Shown: positions 43,335 to 51,423 of the stretch, piece after piece
How the letters are laid out: the number at the start of each line of letters is the position of its first letter
How positions within the stretch are numbered: the first letter of the stretch is position 1
DNA from: Micromonospora sp. Llam0
GTDB lineage: Bacteria > Actinomycetota > Actinomycetes > Mycobacteriales > Micromonosporaceae
NCBI RefSeq assembly: GCF_003751085.1
Contig: NZ_RJJY01000001.1
Span: 930,001-994,000, forward strand
Direction of reading: 5' to 3'
DNA: 64,000 nucleotides
The notes under the pieces: generated by a model
Told to the model about the DNA's origin: nothing
Database searches by the model: none
The model's input: only the letters and a program-made list of their open reading frames with translations
Translations under genes and position numbers: made by a program

Positions 43335-44344
43335 GACGCGACCACCTGGCGGTACGCGGGGATGATCTGCTCGCCGTACGCGGCGAGGGTTTCCTGCTTG
43401 GCGTCGTGTTGCAGGTAGACGGCGAACTGGTCGACGCCGAGTTCACGCAGCTCGGCGAGCCGCCGCAGGTGCTCGTCGACCGGCCCGAGCAGGCAGAACC
43501 GGTCGATGATCTCGTCCGGTACGAAATCGGTGTGGGTGTTGCCGGCGCGGCCGTGTTCGGCGTAGTCGTAGCCCTGGCGGCCGGCGATGTAGTCGGTGAG
43601 CACCTTCGGCACGCCTGCGCCGTCGCCGCCGTAGCGGGCGACGATGTCGGCGATGTGGTTGCCGACCATTCCGCCGAACCAGCGGGTCTGTTCCCGCTGG
43701 TGGGCCAGGTCGTCGCCGACGTAGGCGGGGGCGGCGACGCAGAAGGTGACCGCGTCCGGGTCGCGGCCGGCGCGTTCGGCTGCCGTCCGGACCGCGCCGA
43801 TCATCCAGGCGGCGATGTCCGGGTCGGCGAGCTGCAGGATGTAGCCGTCGCCGACCTCGCCGGCCAGGGCGAGCGCCTTCGGTCCGTACGCGGCGACCCA
43901 CACCTCCAGCGCCCCGTCGTCGACCCACGGCAGGGTGATGTCCCGGTCGCGGTAGCGGATGGTGCGCCCGGCGGCCAGGTCGCGGATGACGGTGACGCAT
44001 TCGCGCAGCTCGCCGAGGGTGGTGGGGCGGGCGCCGAGGACCCGGACGGCCGAGTCACCCCGGCCGATGCCGCAGACCGTACGGTTGCCGTACATCTCGT
44101 TGAGGGTGGCGAACATCGACGCGGTGACGGTCCAGTCCCGGGTGCTCGGGTTGGTCACCATCGGCCCGACCGTCACCGAGGAGGTGGCGGCGAGGATCTG
44201 GCTGTAGATGACGAACGGCTCCTGCCACAGTACGTGTGAGTCGAACGTCCACACGTGGCTGAAGCCGGCCTGCTCGGCCTGCTGGGCCAACGACACCAGC
44301 TCGCGGCCGGGCGGGTCACACTGGAACACGACGCCGAAGTCCAT
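43331..44344 (-). CDS. LLM-class flavin (F420)-dependent oxidoreductase
   Basis: 337 residues of the luciferase-like fold. MDFGVVFQCDPPGRELVSLA at the N-terminus, TFDSHVLWQEPF, GPMVTNPSTRDWTVTASMFA and CGIGRGDSAVRVLG match the family I remember as TIGR03842, annotated as F420-dependent and often found beside hydantoinases. It sits 13 bp after the dihydropyrimidinase gene. It could carry out a ring reduction or oxidation step in the pathway; cofactor and substrate are inferred. Confidence 0.85.
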   Translation of the reverse strand: MDFGVVFQCDPPGRELVSLAQQAEQAGFSHVWTFDSHVLWQEPFVIYSQILAATSSVTVGPMVTNPSTRDWTVTASMFATLNEMYGNRTVCGIGRGDSAVRVLGARPTTLGELRECVTVIRDLAAGRTIRYRDRDITLPWVDDGALEVWVAAYGPKALALAGEVGDGYILQLADPDIAAWMIGAVRTAAERAGRDPDAVTFCVAAPAYVGDDLAHQREQTRWFGGMVGNHIADIVARYGGDGAGVPKVLTDYIAGRQGYDYAEHGRAGNTHTDFVPDEIIDRFCLLGPVDEHLRRLAELRELGVDQFAVYLQHDAKQETLAAYGEQIIPAYRQVVAS

Positions 44345-44357
44345 CTGGCGTACCCCC

Positions 44358-45764
44358 TTAGACCAGGTAGTCCGACAGGCCACGGCGCAGGTAGCGGCCG
44401 TGGCCGGCGCGCCCGTGGTACGCCCCGTCGCCGCTGACCAGGACGGTGCCGCGGGACAGTACGCTGTCGACCTTGCCGGTGATCTCGAACCCTTCGTACG
44501 CCGAGTGGTCCATGTTCATGTGGTGGGTGGCCGCCGAGATGGTGGTCCGCCCGGCCGGGTCGTAGACGACGATGTCGGCGTCGGAGCCGGGGGCGATGAC
44601 GCCCTTGCGGGGGTAGAGGCCGAACATCCGGGCCGGGGTGGTGGCGATGGTCTCCACCCAGCGGGCCAGGGACAGTTTGCCGTCGACGACGCCCTGGTAG
44701 ACCAGGTCGACCCGGTGTTCGACGCCGCCGATCCCGTTGGGGATCTTGGAGAAGTCGCCGAGGCCGAGTTCCTTCTGGTCTTTGAAGCAGAACGGGCAGT
44801 GGTCGGTGGAGACCACCGCCAGGTCGTTGGTGCGCAGGCCACGCCACAGGTCGGCGCGGTGGGGTTCGTGCTTGCTGCGTAGCGGGGTGGAGCAGACCCA
44901 TTTGGCGCCTTCGAAGCCGGGCGCGCCGAGCTGGTCCTCCAGGGTCAGGTAGAGGTACTGCGGGCAGGTCTCGGCGAAGACGTTGCGGCCGGTGTCCCGG
45001 GCGGTCGCGACGGCGGCGAGGGCTTCGCTGGCGGACAGGTGCACGATGTAGAGCGGGCAGTCGGCGGCGACCCCGGCGAGCGCGATGGCCCGGCTGGTCG
45101 CCTCGGCCTCCAACGCTGCCGGGCGGGTCAGCCCGTGGTGGATCGGGTCGGTCTCACCGCGGGCCAGGGCCTGACCGATGAGCACGTCGATCGCGATGCC
45201 GTTCTCCGCGTGCATCATGATCATCGCGCCGTTGTCGCGGGCCTTCTGCATCGCCCGCAGGACCTGCCCGTCGTCGCTGTAGAAGACCCCGGGGTACGCC
45301 ATGAACAGCTTGAAGCTGGTGATCCCCTCGGTGGCGACGAGGGAGTCCATCGCCTTGAGTGACTCGTCGTCCACCCCGCCGATGATCATGTGGAAGCCGT
45401 AGTCGACGTGGCAGTTGCCCTCGGCCTTGGCGTGCCAGGCGGCCAGCCCGTCGCCGACCACCTCACCGGCCCGCTGCACCGCGAAGTCGATGATCGTGGT
45501 GGTGCCGCCGTGCGCGGCGGCCCGGGTGCCGGTGTCGAAGGTGTCACTGGCAAAGGTGCCGCCGAACGGCAGCTCCATGTGGGTGTGCACGTCGACGCCG
45601 CCGGGGATGACGTACTTGCCACTGGCGTCGAGGACGTCGACGCCGTCGGCCGGCCCGGTGCCGGGGGCGAAGATCGCGGCGATCGTCTCGCCGTCGACGA
45701 GCACGTCGGCGGCGTACGGTCCGGTGGGTCCGACGACGGTGCCGCCGGTGATCAGCAGACTCAT
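44358..45764 (-). CDS. Dihydropyrimidinase / D-hydantoinase
   Basis: 468 residues; opens the ring of dihydrouracil, dihydrothymine or 5-substituted hydantoins to the N-carbamoyl acid. The binuclear metal site is complete: H60 and H62 in VDVHTHMELPF, the carbamylated Lys152 in FKLFMAYPG, and His in MMHAENG, YIVHLSASEA and STDHCPF. The FDTGTRAAAHGGTTTIIDFA strand is typical. The next gene product would act on its product. Start ATG 45764, 16 bp after the hydrolase gene. Confidence 0.95.
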   Translation of the reverse strand: MSLLITGGTVVGPTGPYAADVLVDGETIAAIFAPGTGPADGVDVLDASGKYVIPGGVDVHTHMELPFGGTFASDTFDTGTRAAAHGGTTTIIDFAVQRAGEVVGDGLAAWHAKAEGNCHVDYGFHMIIGGVDDESLKAMDSLVATEGITSFKLFMAYPGVFYSDDGQVLRAMQKARDNGAMIMMHAENGIAIDVLIGQALARGETDPIHHGLTRPAALEAEATSRAIALAGVAADCPLYIVHLSASEALAAVATARDTGRNVFAETCPQYLYLTLEDQLGAPGFEGAKWVCSTPLRSKHEPHRADLWRGLRTNDLAVVSTDHCPFCFKDQKELGLGDFSKIPNGIGGVEHRVDLVYQGVVDGKLSLARWVETIATTPARMFGLYPRKGVIAPGSDADIVVYDPAGRTTISAATHHMNMDHSAYEGFEITGKVDSVLSRGTVLVSGDGAYHGRAGHGRYLRRGLSDYLV

Positions 45765-45780
45765 GGCTTCCTCCGCCGGG

Positions 45781-46623
45781 TCAGGGTTGGACCAGGTCGC
45801 CGTAGGCGTCCGGGCGGCGGTCGCGGTAGAAGGCCCAGCGGTTGCGGACCGTCTCGATCAGCCCGAGGTCAAGGTCACGGACGATCAACTCCGGCTGGTA
45901 CGGGTCCCCGGTGTCGCCGACGAACTTGCCTTCCGGGTCGACGAAGTAGGAGGTGCCGTAGAAGTCGTTGTCGCCGTAGTCGGACTCGACGCCGACCCGG
46001 TTGATCGCGGCGATGAAGTACTCGTTGGCCACGGCGGCGGCCGGCTGCTCCAGCTTCCACAGGTACGACGAGAGGCTGCGGCTGGTCGCCGACGGGTTGA
46101 ACACGATCTGCGCGCCGGCCAGCCCGAGCGCCCGCCAGCCCTCCGGGAAGTGCCGGTCGTAGCAGATGTAGACGCCGATGCGGCCGACTGCGGTGTCGAA
46201 GACCGGGTAGCCGAGGTTGCCGGGGCGGAAGTAGAACTTCTCCCAGAACCCTTTGACGTTGGGGATGTGGGTCTTGCGGAACTTGCCGAGGTAGCTGCCG
46301 TCGGCGTCGATCACGGCGGCGGTGTTGTAGAGCAGGCCGGCCTGCTCCCGCTCGTACATCGGCAGCACCATCACCATGCCGTACTCGGCGGCCAGGGCGG
46401 CGAAGCGTTCGGTGGTCGGCCCGGGGATCGACTCGGCGTACGCGTAGTACTCGCTCTCCTGCACCTGGCAGAAGTACGGCCCGTAGAACAGCTCCTGGAA
46501 GCAGATCACCTTGGCGCCCTGGGCGGCGGCCTGCCGGACGTACTCCTCGTGCGCTTTGATCATGGATTCCTTGTCGCCGGTCCATGCGGTCTGGACGATG
46601 GCGGCGCGGACGACTCCTGACAT
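45781..46623 (-). CDS. N-carbamoyl-beta-alanine amidohydrolase (beta-ureidopropionase), nitrilase superfamily
   Basis: 280 residues. The catalytic triad is visible: Glu44 in CFQELFYGPYF, Lys117 in KFRKTHIPN and Cys154 in VYICYDRHFPEGWR. It splits N-carbamoyl-beta-alanine or similar carbamoyl amino acids into ammonia, CO2 and the amino acid. First gene of the seven-gene operon, with upstream promoter region 46624-46800. N-carbamoyl-D-amino-acid hydrolase is the alternative; the close match to beta-ureidopropionase motifs favours the pyrimidine route. Confidence 0.93.
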   Translation of the reverse strand: MSGVVRAAIVQTAWTGDKESMIKAHEEYVRQAAAQGAKVICFQELFYGPYFCQVQESEYYAYAESIPGPTTERFAALAAEYGMVMVLPMYEREQAGLLYNTAAVIDADGSYLGKFRKTHIPNVKGFWEKFYFRPGNLGYPVFDTAVGRIGVYICYDRHFPEGWRALGLAGAQIVFNPSATSRSLSSYLWKLEQPAAAVANEYFIAAINRVGVESDYGDNDFYGTSYFVDPEGKFVGDTGDPYQPELIVRDLDLGLIETVRNRWAFYRDRRPDAYGDLVQP

Positions 46624-46845
46624 GGCTGATCCTCCCTGCGCTACCGGCTCCCGGCGCGGTCGGTTCCACTCCGGAGCGCACGGCTGGTCCGGACGACCGG
46701 CGGTGACCTGGTGCTTCCCGGCTTCGGGAAGCTACGACTGTATCGACGCCGGCAGTCACAGACAATCATGTCCGTGTTACCTACTGTTTCCAACGTGTAA
46801 TGTGGTCAACCTCCCTCGACCGATGTCGATCTTGCCGGAAGCGCG
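46624..46845. promoter_or_regulatory. Leader region of the pyrimidine/hydantoin operon
   Basis: 222 bp without a gene. An AT-richer patch around 46738-46800 (in part GTTTCCAACGTGTAATGTGG) may hold the promoter, but no clear -35/-10 pair or operator could be set. Confidence 0.35.
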
Positions 46846-46893
46846 ACGACGGCGGTGCGGTGTCGCGGATCCGCGACACCGCACCGCCGTCGT
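46846..46893. terminator. 48-bp perfect palindrome downstream of the LPMO gene
   Basis: Two 24-bp arms meet without a loop at GGATCC. It starts 40 bp after the LPMO stop codon, the position of a terminator, and would form a very stable hairpin or cruciform. No T-run follows. Confidence 0.75.
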
Positions 46894-46932
46894 GGGAGGG
46901 CCGGCCGGGCCGGCAGCCAGTTGACTGTCAGG

Positions 46933-48033
46933 TCAGGAGGCGGTGCAGCTCACCGACGGTGTGCCGCCGGCAGACGAGCCGATGAAGCCGAAGTTGGTGC
47001 TGGCTCCGGCGGCGAGGCTGCCGTTGTAGCTGACGTTGCGGGCGGTCACCGTCGAGCCGCTGGCCGAGACGGTGGCGTTCCACGCCTGCTGCACGGTCTG
47101 CCCACTGGGGTAGTTCAGGGTCACCGTCCAGCCACTGATCGCCGAGGAGCCGGCGGTCACCCGTACGTCGCCCTGGAAGCCACCGGACCAGGTCGAGGCG
47201 ACGCTGTAGGTGGCGGTGCAGCCGGCCGAACCGGGCGGCGGCGTGGTCGGCGGTGGGGTGGTCGGCGGCGGCGTGGTCGGTGGGGCGGTGGTCGGCGGCG
47301 GCGTGGTCGGTGGGGCGGTGGTCGGCGGCGGGTTGCTGCCGCCGAAGTTCACGTCGCTGCAGAAGTAGTAGGACTGGTCGAAGTGACTGGCCTGCCAGAT
47401 GGTGTAGACCATGTGCCGGCCGGAGCGTCCGGGGGCGGTCGCCGGGATGTCGATCTGCACCCCGTCGGGGGCGCTCTGCCACTGCGACGCCGGCGTGTTG
47501 CCGATCTGGGCGACGAGCTCCAGGTCGCCCCAGCCCAGTGCCTGGGTGATCGGGTTGAAGCCCTGCCGGGTCACGTACACCCGGATGTAGTCGGCACCGT
47601 GGCTGGCCCCGTCGAACAGTCGGACGTTGAACGAGTTGTTGATCGACGTGGCCTGCCAGTTGCCGATGGTGTCCATCGCGTTGTAGCGGCCGTTCTGGGT
47701 GCGTCCGGCGCTGCAGAGCTGACCGTCCGGGATGGCGCCCTGGTGGTTGCCGCCGACGCCTTCGCGGAAGAGGCCGTTCCAGTTCCACATGGCTTGGGGG
47801 TCTGCTTGCCAGGCCTGGTAACACATCGGGTCCTCGGTGGCCATTTCCGGCGCCATGTGGCGGTCGCCCCAGCGCTCGAAGCAGCCGTACGCACGGGACG
47901 CGGGGCTGACGACCGATCCGTGCGCCGAGGCGACGTTGGCCAGCGCGGTGGTGAGCAGCAGCGCGGCCGCGACAGCGACGACCAGGGCGTACAGCCCCAG
48001 TGGTCGGCGACCGGCGGTGGTGAGAGTGGGCAT
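46933..48033 (-). CDS. AA10 lytic polysaccharide monooxygenase with CBM2
   Basis: Copper enzyme that oxidatively cuts chitin or cellulose outside the cell. 366 residues from ATG 48033 (GGAG 8 bases upstream; an ATG five codons earlier is less likely). The signal peptide ends ASA, leaving His at position 1 (HGSVVSPASRAYGCFERWGD), the first half of the histidine brace. The second brace His is in ADYIRVYVTRQG-adjacent sequence or the ASHGADYIRVY segment. A linker of PPTT/PPTTA repeats (about residues 232-262) joins a CBM2 (CTATYSVASTWSGGFQGDVR to the end). Substrate cannot be fixed from sequence; the CBM2 suggests cellulose or chitin. Confidence 0.94.
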   Translation of the reverse strand: MPTLTTAGRRPLGLYALVVAVAAALLLTTALANVASAHGSVVSPASRAYGCFERWGDRHMAPEMATEDPMCYQAWQADPQAMWNWNGLFREGVGGNHQGAIPDGQLCSAGRTQNGRYNAMDTIGNWQATSINNSFNVRLFDGASHGADYIRVYVTRQGFNPITQALGWGDLELVAQIGNTPASQWQSAPDGVQIDIPATAPGRSGRHMVYTIWQASHFDQSYYFCSDVNFGGSNPPPTTAPPTTPPPTTAPPTTPPPTTPPPTTPPPGSAGCTATYSVASTWSGGFQGDVRVTAGSSAISGWTVTLNYPSGQTVQQAWNATVSASGSTVTARNVSYNGSLAAGASTNFGFIGSSAGGTPSVSCTAS

Positions 48034-48478
48034 TACGGACTCCAACATCGGTTGGTGCGCGCCGGAGTTCGGCGCGTTAGGCAAGCACGGATAGTTGCCC
48101 GCAAGGGGCGCGTGGCCGTCGCTACTCAGCACGGTCCTGCGGAGAGTTGCCCTGCTCCCCGCCGTAGCTGTCGGCTCCCGAAGTTGTCCCACCTGAGGAT
48201 CACATTGAGACTGATCTTTGTCAATGGATGTCGGATGCGAGAGCCTGTCGGATCGAGGTTGCAGGTGGCGTGACCGTTACGAGCTGTAGTTCGTCCATGA
48301 CGACTTGCTTGTCACTATAAGTAATCGATATGTCACCGATCGGCTCGTCGGCTGATCTGGTGGTATCGATGGGATGATCGGATGAAGTGTCCCAGGTGGG
48401 GCGGGTCGAGTTCGGGACCTCCGAGGTTTCGTGTGATTCGGCATCCCGATTTTGCTCGCTGACGGGGAGTTATATGCA
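48034..48478. promoter_or_regulatory. Divergent spacer between LPMO and sigma-factor operon
   Basis: 445 bp without a gene. Towards the LPMO, TTGACA (minus strand, 48219-48224) is followed after 17 bases by GATCCT, a weak promoter. Towards the sigma operon there is an AT-rich patch at 48300-48335 (GTCACTATAAGTAATCGATA), lower in GC than anything around it, which may be the other promoter. Confidence 0.4.
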
Positions 48479-48799
48479 GTGAGGCGGCGGGTCGAAGAGG
48501 GGGATACGTTGATCGATCTGGTAGGCAGCGTGGACACTGAGCGTGGTGTCACCGTGGCGATGATCCTGGTGGGGGTGGCGGCGGTTGCGGGAATCCTCCG
48601 CAGCTACCTTCGGCATCGCACCCGGTTGGCGATGGAGCGGGAGGTGTCGGCGCGGACTCGGGCCCGTGCTGCCGGCCTCATCCATATTGCTGGTGGGGCG
48701 CACACCGAACTCACCATCATCGAGCGCGACCGTGATGGTGACCGTCGGATCACGACCCGTCGCGGCACCGACGATGCCGATCGGCAGGATCTCGGATGA
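48479..48799 (+). CDS. Small single-helix membrane protein upstream of the ECF sigma gene
   Basis: 106 residues from GTG 48479 (GGGGAG about 12 bases upstream); a TTG at 48509 with GGGGG close by is the alternative. One transmembrane helix (VTVAMILVGVAAVAGILRSY) separates a short N-terminus from a charged cytoplasmic tail (EREVSARTRARAAGLIHIAG, then ELTIIERDRDGDRR). No family recognised. Its stop overlaps the sigma-factor ATG (ATGA). A role in holding or informing the sigma factor is possible, but it has no anti-sigma zinc motif. Confidence 0.6.
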   Translation: MRRRVEEGDTLIDLVGSVDTERGVTVAMILVGVAAVAGILRSYLRHRTRLAMEREVSARTRARAAGLIHIAGGAHTELTIIERDRDGDRRITTRRGTDDADRQDLG

Positions 48800-49389
48800 C
48801 CGGCACGGAGATGGCCGCGCGCCCGATCGAGCCGGAGCGGGACGCCGGCGCCGGTGGTGCCGATGAGGCCGAGTTGAACGCCACCTTCGGCATCTTCTGT
48901 CAAGAGAACCTCGTGAAGGTCCGCCGCTTCCTGCTCAGCTACTGCCGAGCGAGTGACCTGGTCGATGACGCGGTTCAAGAGGCGTTCCTGGCGGCCCGTG
49001 GCCGCTGGGCGGAGATCCGAAACTATGACAAACCGGTTGCATGGGTCTTCAAGGCTGCCATCATCAAGGAACGCAAGCTGCGTGAGCGCCGGAACCATCG
49101 GGAGTCGATCGGCCTCGACGACGTTCCGCCCGAACGGCTGGCCGCGCCGGCCGACGGTCACGAGGCGCGACTCGTGCTACAGCAGCTGCTGCGCCGGCTG
49201 CCGCGTCAGTTGGCGGCGATCACGCAGCTCGACGTCGACGGATGGAAGGCTGAGGAGATCGCTGGAATCCTGGGGTTGACTGTCAACACAGTGCGCACCT
49301 ACAAGCGCCGCGCACACCAGCAGCTCCGGCAACTCGTCGAGACAGCAGATTCTCCAGCACGGCGGGAAGGCGGGCCCGATGGATCTTGA
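48796..49389 (+). CDS. ECF-type RNA polymerase sigma factor
   Basis: 197 residues. Region 2 (FLLSYCRASDLVDDAVQEAF, then LAARGRW) and region 4 (LRRLPRQLAAITQLDVDGWK, then AEEIAGILGLTVNTVRTYKR) are present with a normal spacer; there is no C-terminal SnoaL-like extension. The gene is placed between the small membrane protein (ATGA overlap) and the PAS-GGDEF-EAL gene (11-bp overlap), so the three are one operon. No classical anti-sigma factor is encoded. Confidence 0.9.
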   Translation: MTGTEMAARPIEPERDAGAGGADEAELNATFGIFCQENLVKVRRFLLSYCRASDLVDDAVQEAFLAARGRWAEIRNYDKPVAWVFKAAIIKERKLRERRNHRESIGLDDVPPERLAAPADGHEARLVLQQLLRRLPRQLAAITQLDVDGWKAEEIAGILGLTVNTVRTYKRRAHQQLRQLVETADSPARREGGPDGS

Positions 49390-51331
49390 CAGCCTCCTGC
49401 GGTTGGCCGCTCATTGTCCGCCCAGCCAACTGGAGTCGGCGCAGGCCCGGCGTACCGCACGACGAGTTTCCCAGGAATACACCCGCGCCCGGGCGGAGGG
49501 CCGTGACCCGGTCGAGGACCTCGACTGGGAGGATCCTTTGGCGACGAACGCCGACGAGCTGCGTCGGGTGCTGCGGGCCGCCCAGATCGCCAAACTCGGC
49601 ACCTTTACCTGGCTTGCGTCCACAGGGCAGCTCACGTGGTCGCCGGAACTGTCCCTGATCCTCGGCCGACCGCCCGGCACGCACCATCCGGCCCGGCGCT
49701 CACTGTACGACCAGATCCACCCCGACGACCTCACCGAGTTTCAGCAGGCGCTCGACCAGGTGTGGTCCGTTCAGGAGCCCGCTTGGCATGCCTTCCGGGT
49801 GGTCAGAGCCGACCAAGTGGTCCGGTACGTAACCGTGCACCTTCAGATTGTGGCCGACCGGATCGGGACGCCGATCGGTGTGGCCGGCGAGGTAGAGGAC
49901 ACCACTGCGGAACACGTCGCCCGTCGTGAGCGCCGTCGCCGACAGCGTCGCGACGACGCGGTCTCGGTGATGGGCAACGACCGTGACGCCGGTACCGGAC
50001 TGCTCAACCGTAGGCGGTTCCTCGACGAGGTCGATCACGCCGTCGCAGTCGGGTCCGGGGCGCTGCTGGTACTCGCGGTCGAGCCTGCCGGCTCCACCAC
50101 CATCACTGAGCCTGCCGAGCAGGACCGGCTTGCCAGCGTGGTCGCCACCGTCATTACTGACACCATGCGACGCACCGATGTCTGTGCCTTGACCGCGACC
50201 AGCGAATTCGCCGTACTGATGCCGAGGACCTCGATGCGGGTGGCGCAAGCCAATGCAGCGAGTCTCATCGGCCGGTTGCGGGAGCAGGATGTCGTGGTGG
50301 GCCGTCGTCGACTCCGGCTGACCGTGCATGGCGGACTGGTGTGCTATGACGAGTTGAGCAGGACTACCGGATTCGACCTGCTGCTCGACGCAGAGAACGG
50401 GTGGCGTAAGGCGGTCCTGTCCGGCGACCCGCTCCGCGTGCGGGGCGAGCCGGTGCCCGAGGCGGAACGGCGGATCACCTCTCGTGACCGGGTGCGGACA
50501 GCGGTCACCGAGGATCGTTTCACCCTCTACGCCCAGCCGATACTTGACCTGCACCTGAACCAGGTCACCCGGCACGAGGTTCTGCTACGGGTCCTGGACG
50601 GCACTCGATGTCCCGCACCGCCGTCGGCGTTTCTCGACGTTGCCGAGCACATCGACGAGATGCTCCCGGTTGACGAGTGGGTCGTCAAGCGGGCGCTGCG
50701 TACGATCGCAGACGGCCCGCAAACTGCGCACTACCAAATCAACCTCTCCGGCCGCACGGTCGGTGATCTGGCACTGTTGGGCTGCATCGACGATCTGGTC
50801 ACCCGGCTCGGCGTACGGCCGGAACAGCTGACCTTTGAGATCACTGAGACCGCATTGATCGGCAACCTGACCGCCGCCCGGCGGTTCGCAGACGGCATCA
50901 AGGAGATCGGTTGCCAGGTGGCGCTGGACGACTTCGGCGCGGGATACGGTTCGTTCACCTACCTCAAGTACTTCCCAATCGATCTTGTCAAAATCGATGG
51001 AGGTTTCATTCAGAGCATCGACACGTCGTCCACCGACCGCGCGTTGGTCAGGTCGCTGCTGGCCGCCTGTCGCGAGCTGGGCATCCTGACCGCTGCCGAG
51101 TACGTCGAGCGCGACGCTGTTCTCGACGTCCTACGCGACCTGGGGGTCGACTATGCACAAGGGCACCTTATCGGTGTGCCACAGCCGGTTGGCCGGGCGG
51201 TGAGCGGAGTCGGCCAGCCATGGAACGTCGCGCCGTCCCCTGACTCGCATCGGCTCGTGGCCGGCCAGGATTTCGCCGGTGCGACTCCGACCAGCCCTGG
51301 TGCATCCGTTCGTCTTGCGACTCCTGGATAA
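49379..51331 (+). CDS. PAS-GGDEF-EAL protein, probable c-di-GMP phosphodiesterase
   Basis: 650 residues. After a helical N-terminus (1-60) comes a PAS/PAC domain (65-180, LGTFTWLASTGQLTWSPELS, then RSLYDQIHPDDL). The GGDEF domain (195-350) is degenerate: TATSEFAVLM stands where GGDEF should be, so no cyclase activity is expected. The EAL domain (370-610) keeps RHEVLLRV (Glu), INLSG, FEITETA, ALDDFGAGYGSF and VKIDGGFI, with AEYVER and QGHLIG, so phosphodiesterase activity is likely. No membrane helix. A sigma factor overlapping a c-di-GMP enzyme suggests a combined signalling unit. Confidence 0.92.
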   Translation: MDLDSLLRLAAHCPPSQLESAQARRTARRVSQEYTRARAEGRDPVEDLDWEDPLATNADELRRVLRAAQIAKLGTFTWLASTGQLTWSPELSLILGRPPGTHHPARRSLYDQIHPDDLTEFQQALDQVWSVQEPAWHAFRVVRADQVVRYVTVHLQIVADRIGTPIGVAGEVEDTTAEHVARRERRRRQRRDDAVSVMGNDRDAGTGLLNRRRFLDEVDHAVAVGSGALLVLAVEPAGSTTITEPAEQDRLASVVATVITDTMRRTDVCALTATSEFAVLMPRTSMRVAQANAASLIGRLREQDVVVGRRRLRLTVHGGLVCYDELSRTTGFDLLLDAENGWRKAVLSGDPLRVRGEPVPEAERRITSRDRVRTAVTEDRFTLYAQPILDLHLNQVTRHEVLLRVLDGTRCPAPPSAFLDVAEHIDEMLPVDEWVVKRALRTIADGPQTAHYQINLSGRTVGDLALLGCIDDLVTRLGVRPEQLTFEITETALIGNLTAARRFADGIKEIGCQVALDDFGAGYGSFTYLKYFPIDLVKIDGGFIQSIDTSSTDRALVRSLLAACRELGILTAAEYVERDAVLDVLRDLGVDYAQGHLIGVPQPVGRAVSGVGQPWNVAPSPDSHRLVAGQDFAGATPTSPGASVRLATPG

Positions 51332-51370
51332 ACCCGTCCGTCGTCGCCTGTCGTGGAGCCCTGCCGGTCG

Positions 51371-51419
51371 CCGGTGGCAGGGACGGTCGGTGGTGCGGAC
51401 CGGCCGTCCCTGCCACCGG
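51371..51419. terminator. Bidirectional terminator hairpin
   Basis: Perfect 16-bp arms CCGGTGGCAGGGACGG and its complement, 17-base loop, between the convergent EAL and pectate lyase genes. Confidence 0.8.
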
Positions 51420-51423
51420 ACGG

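Noticed and set aside
42445..43446. Extended N-terminus of the ABC ATPase frame
   Set aside because: It overlaps the permease gene completely and lacks coding features; the ATGA-coupled start at 42444 is much better.
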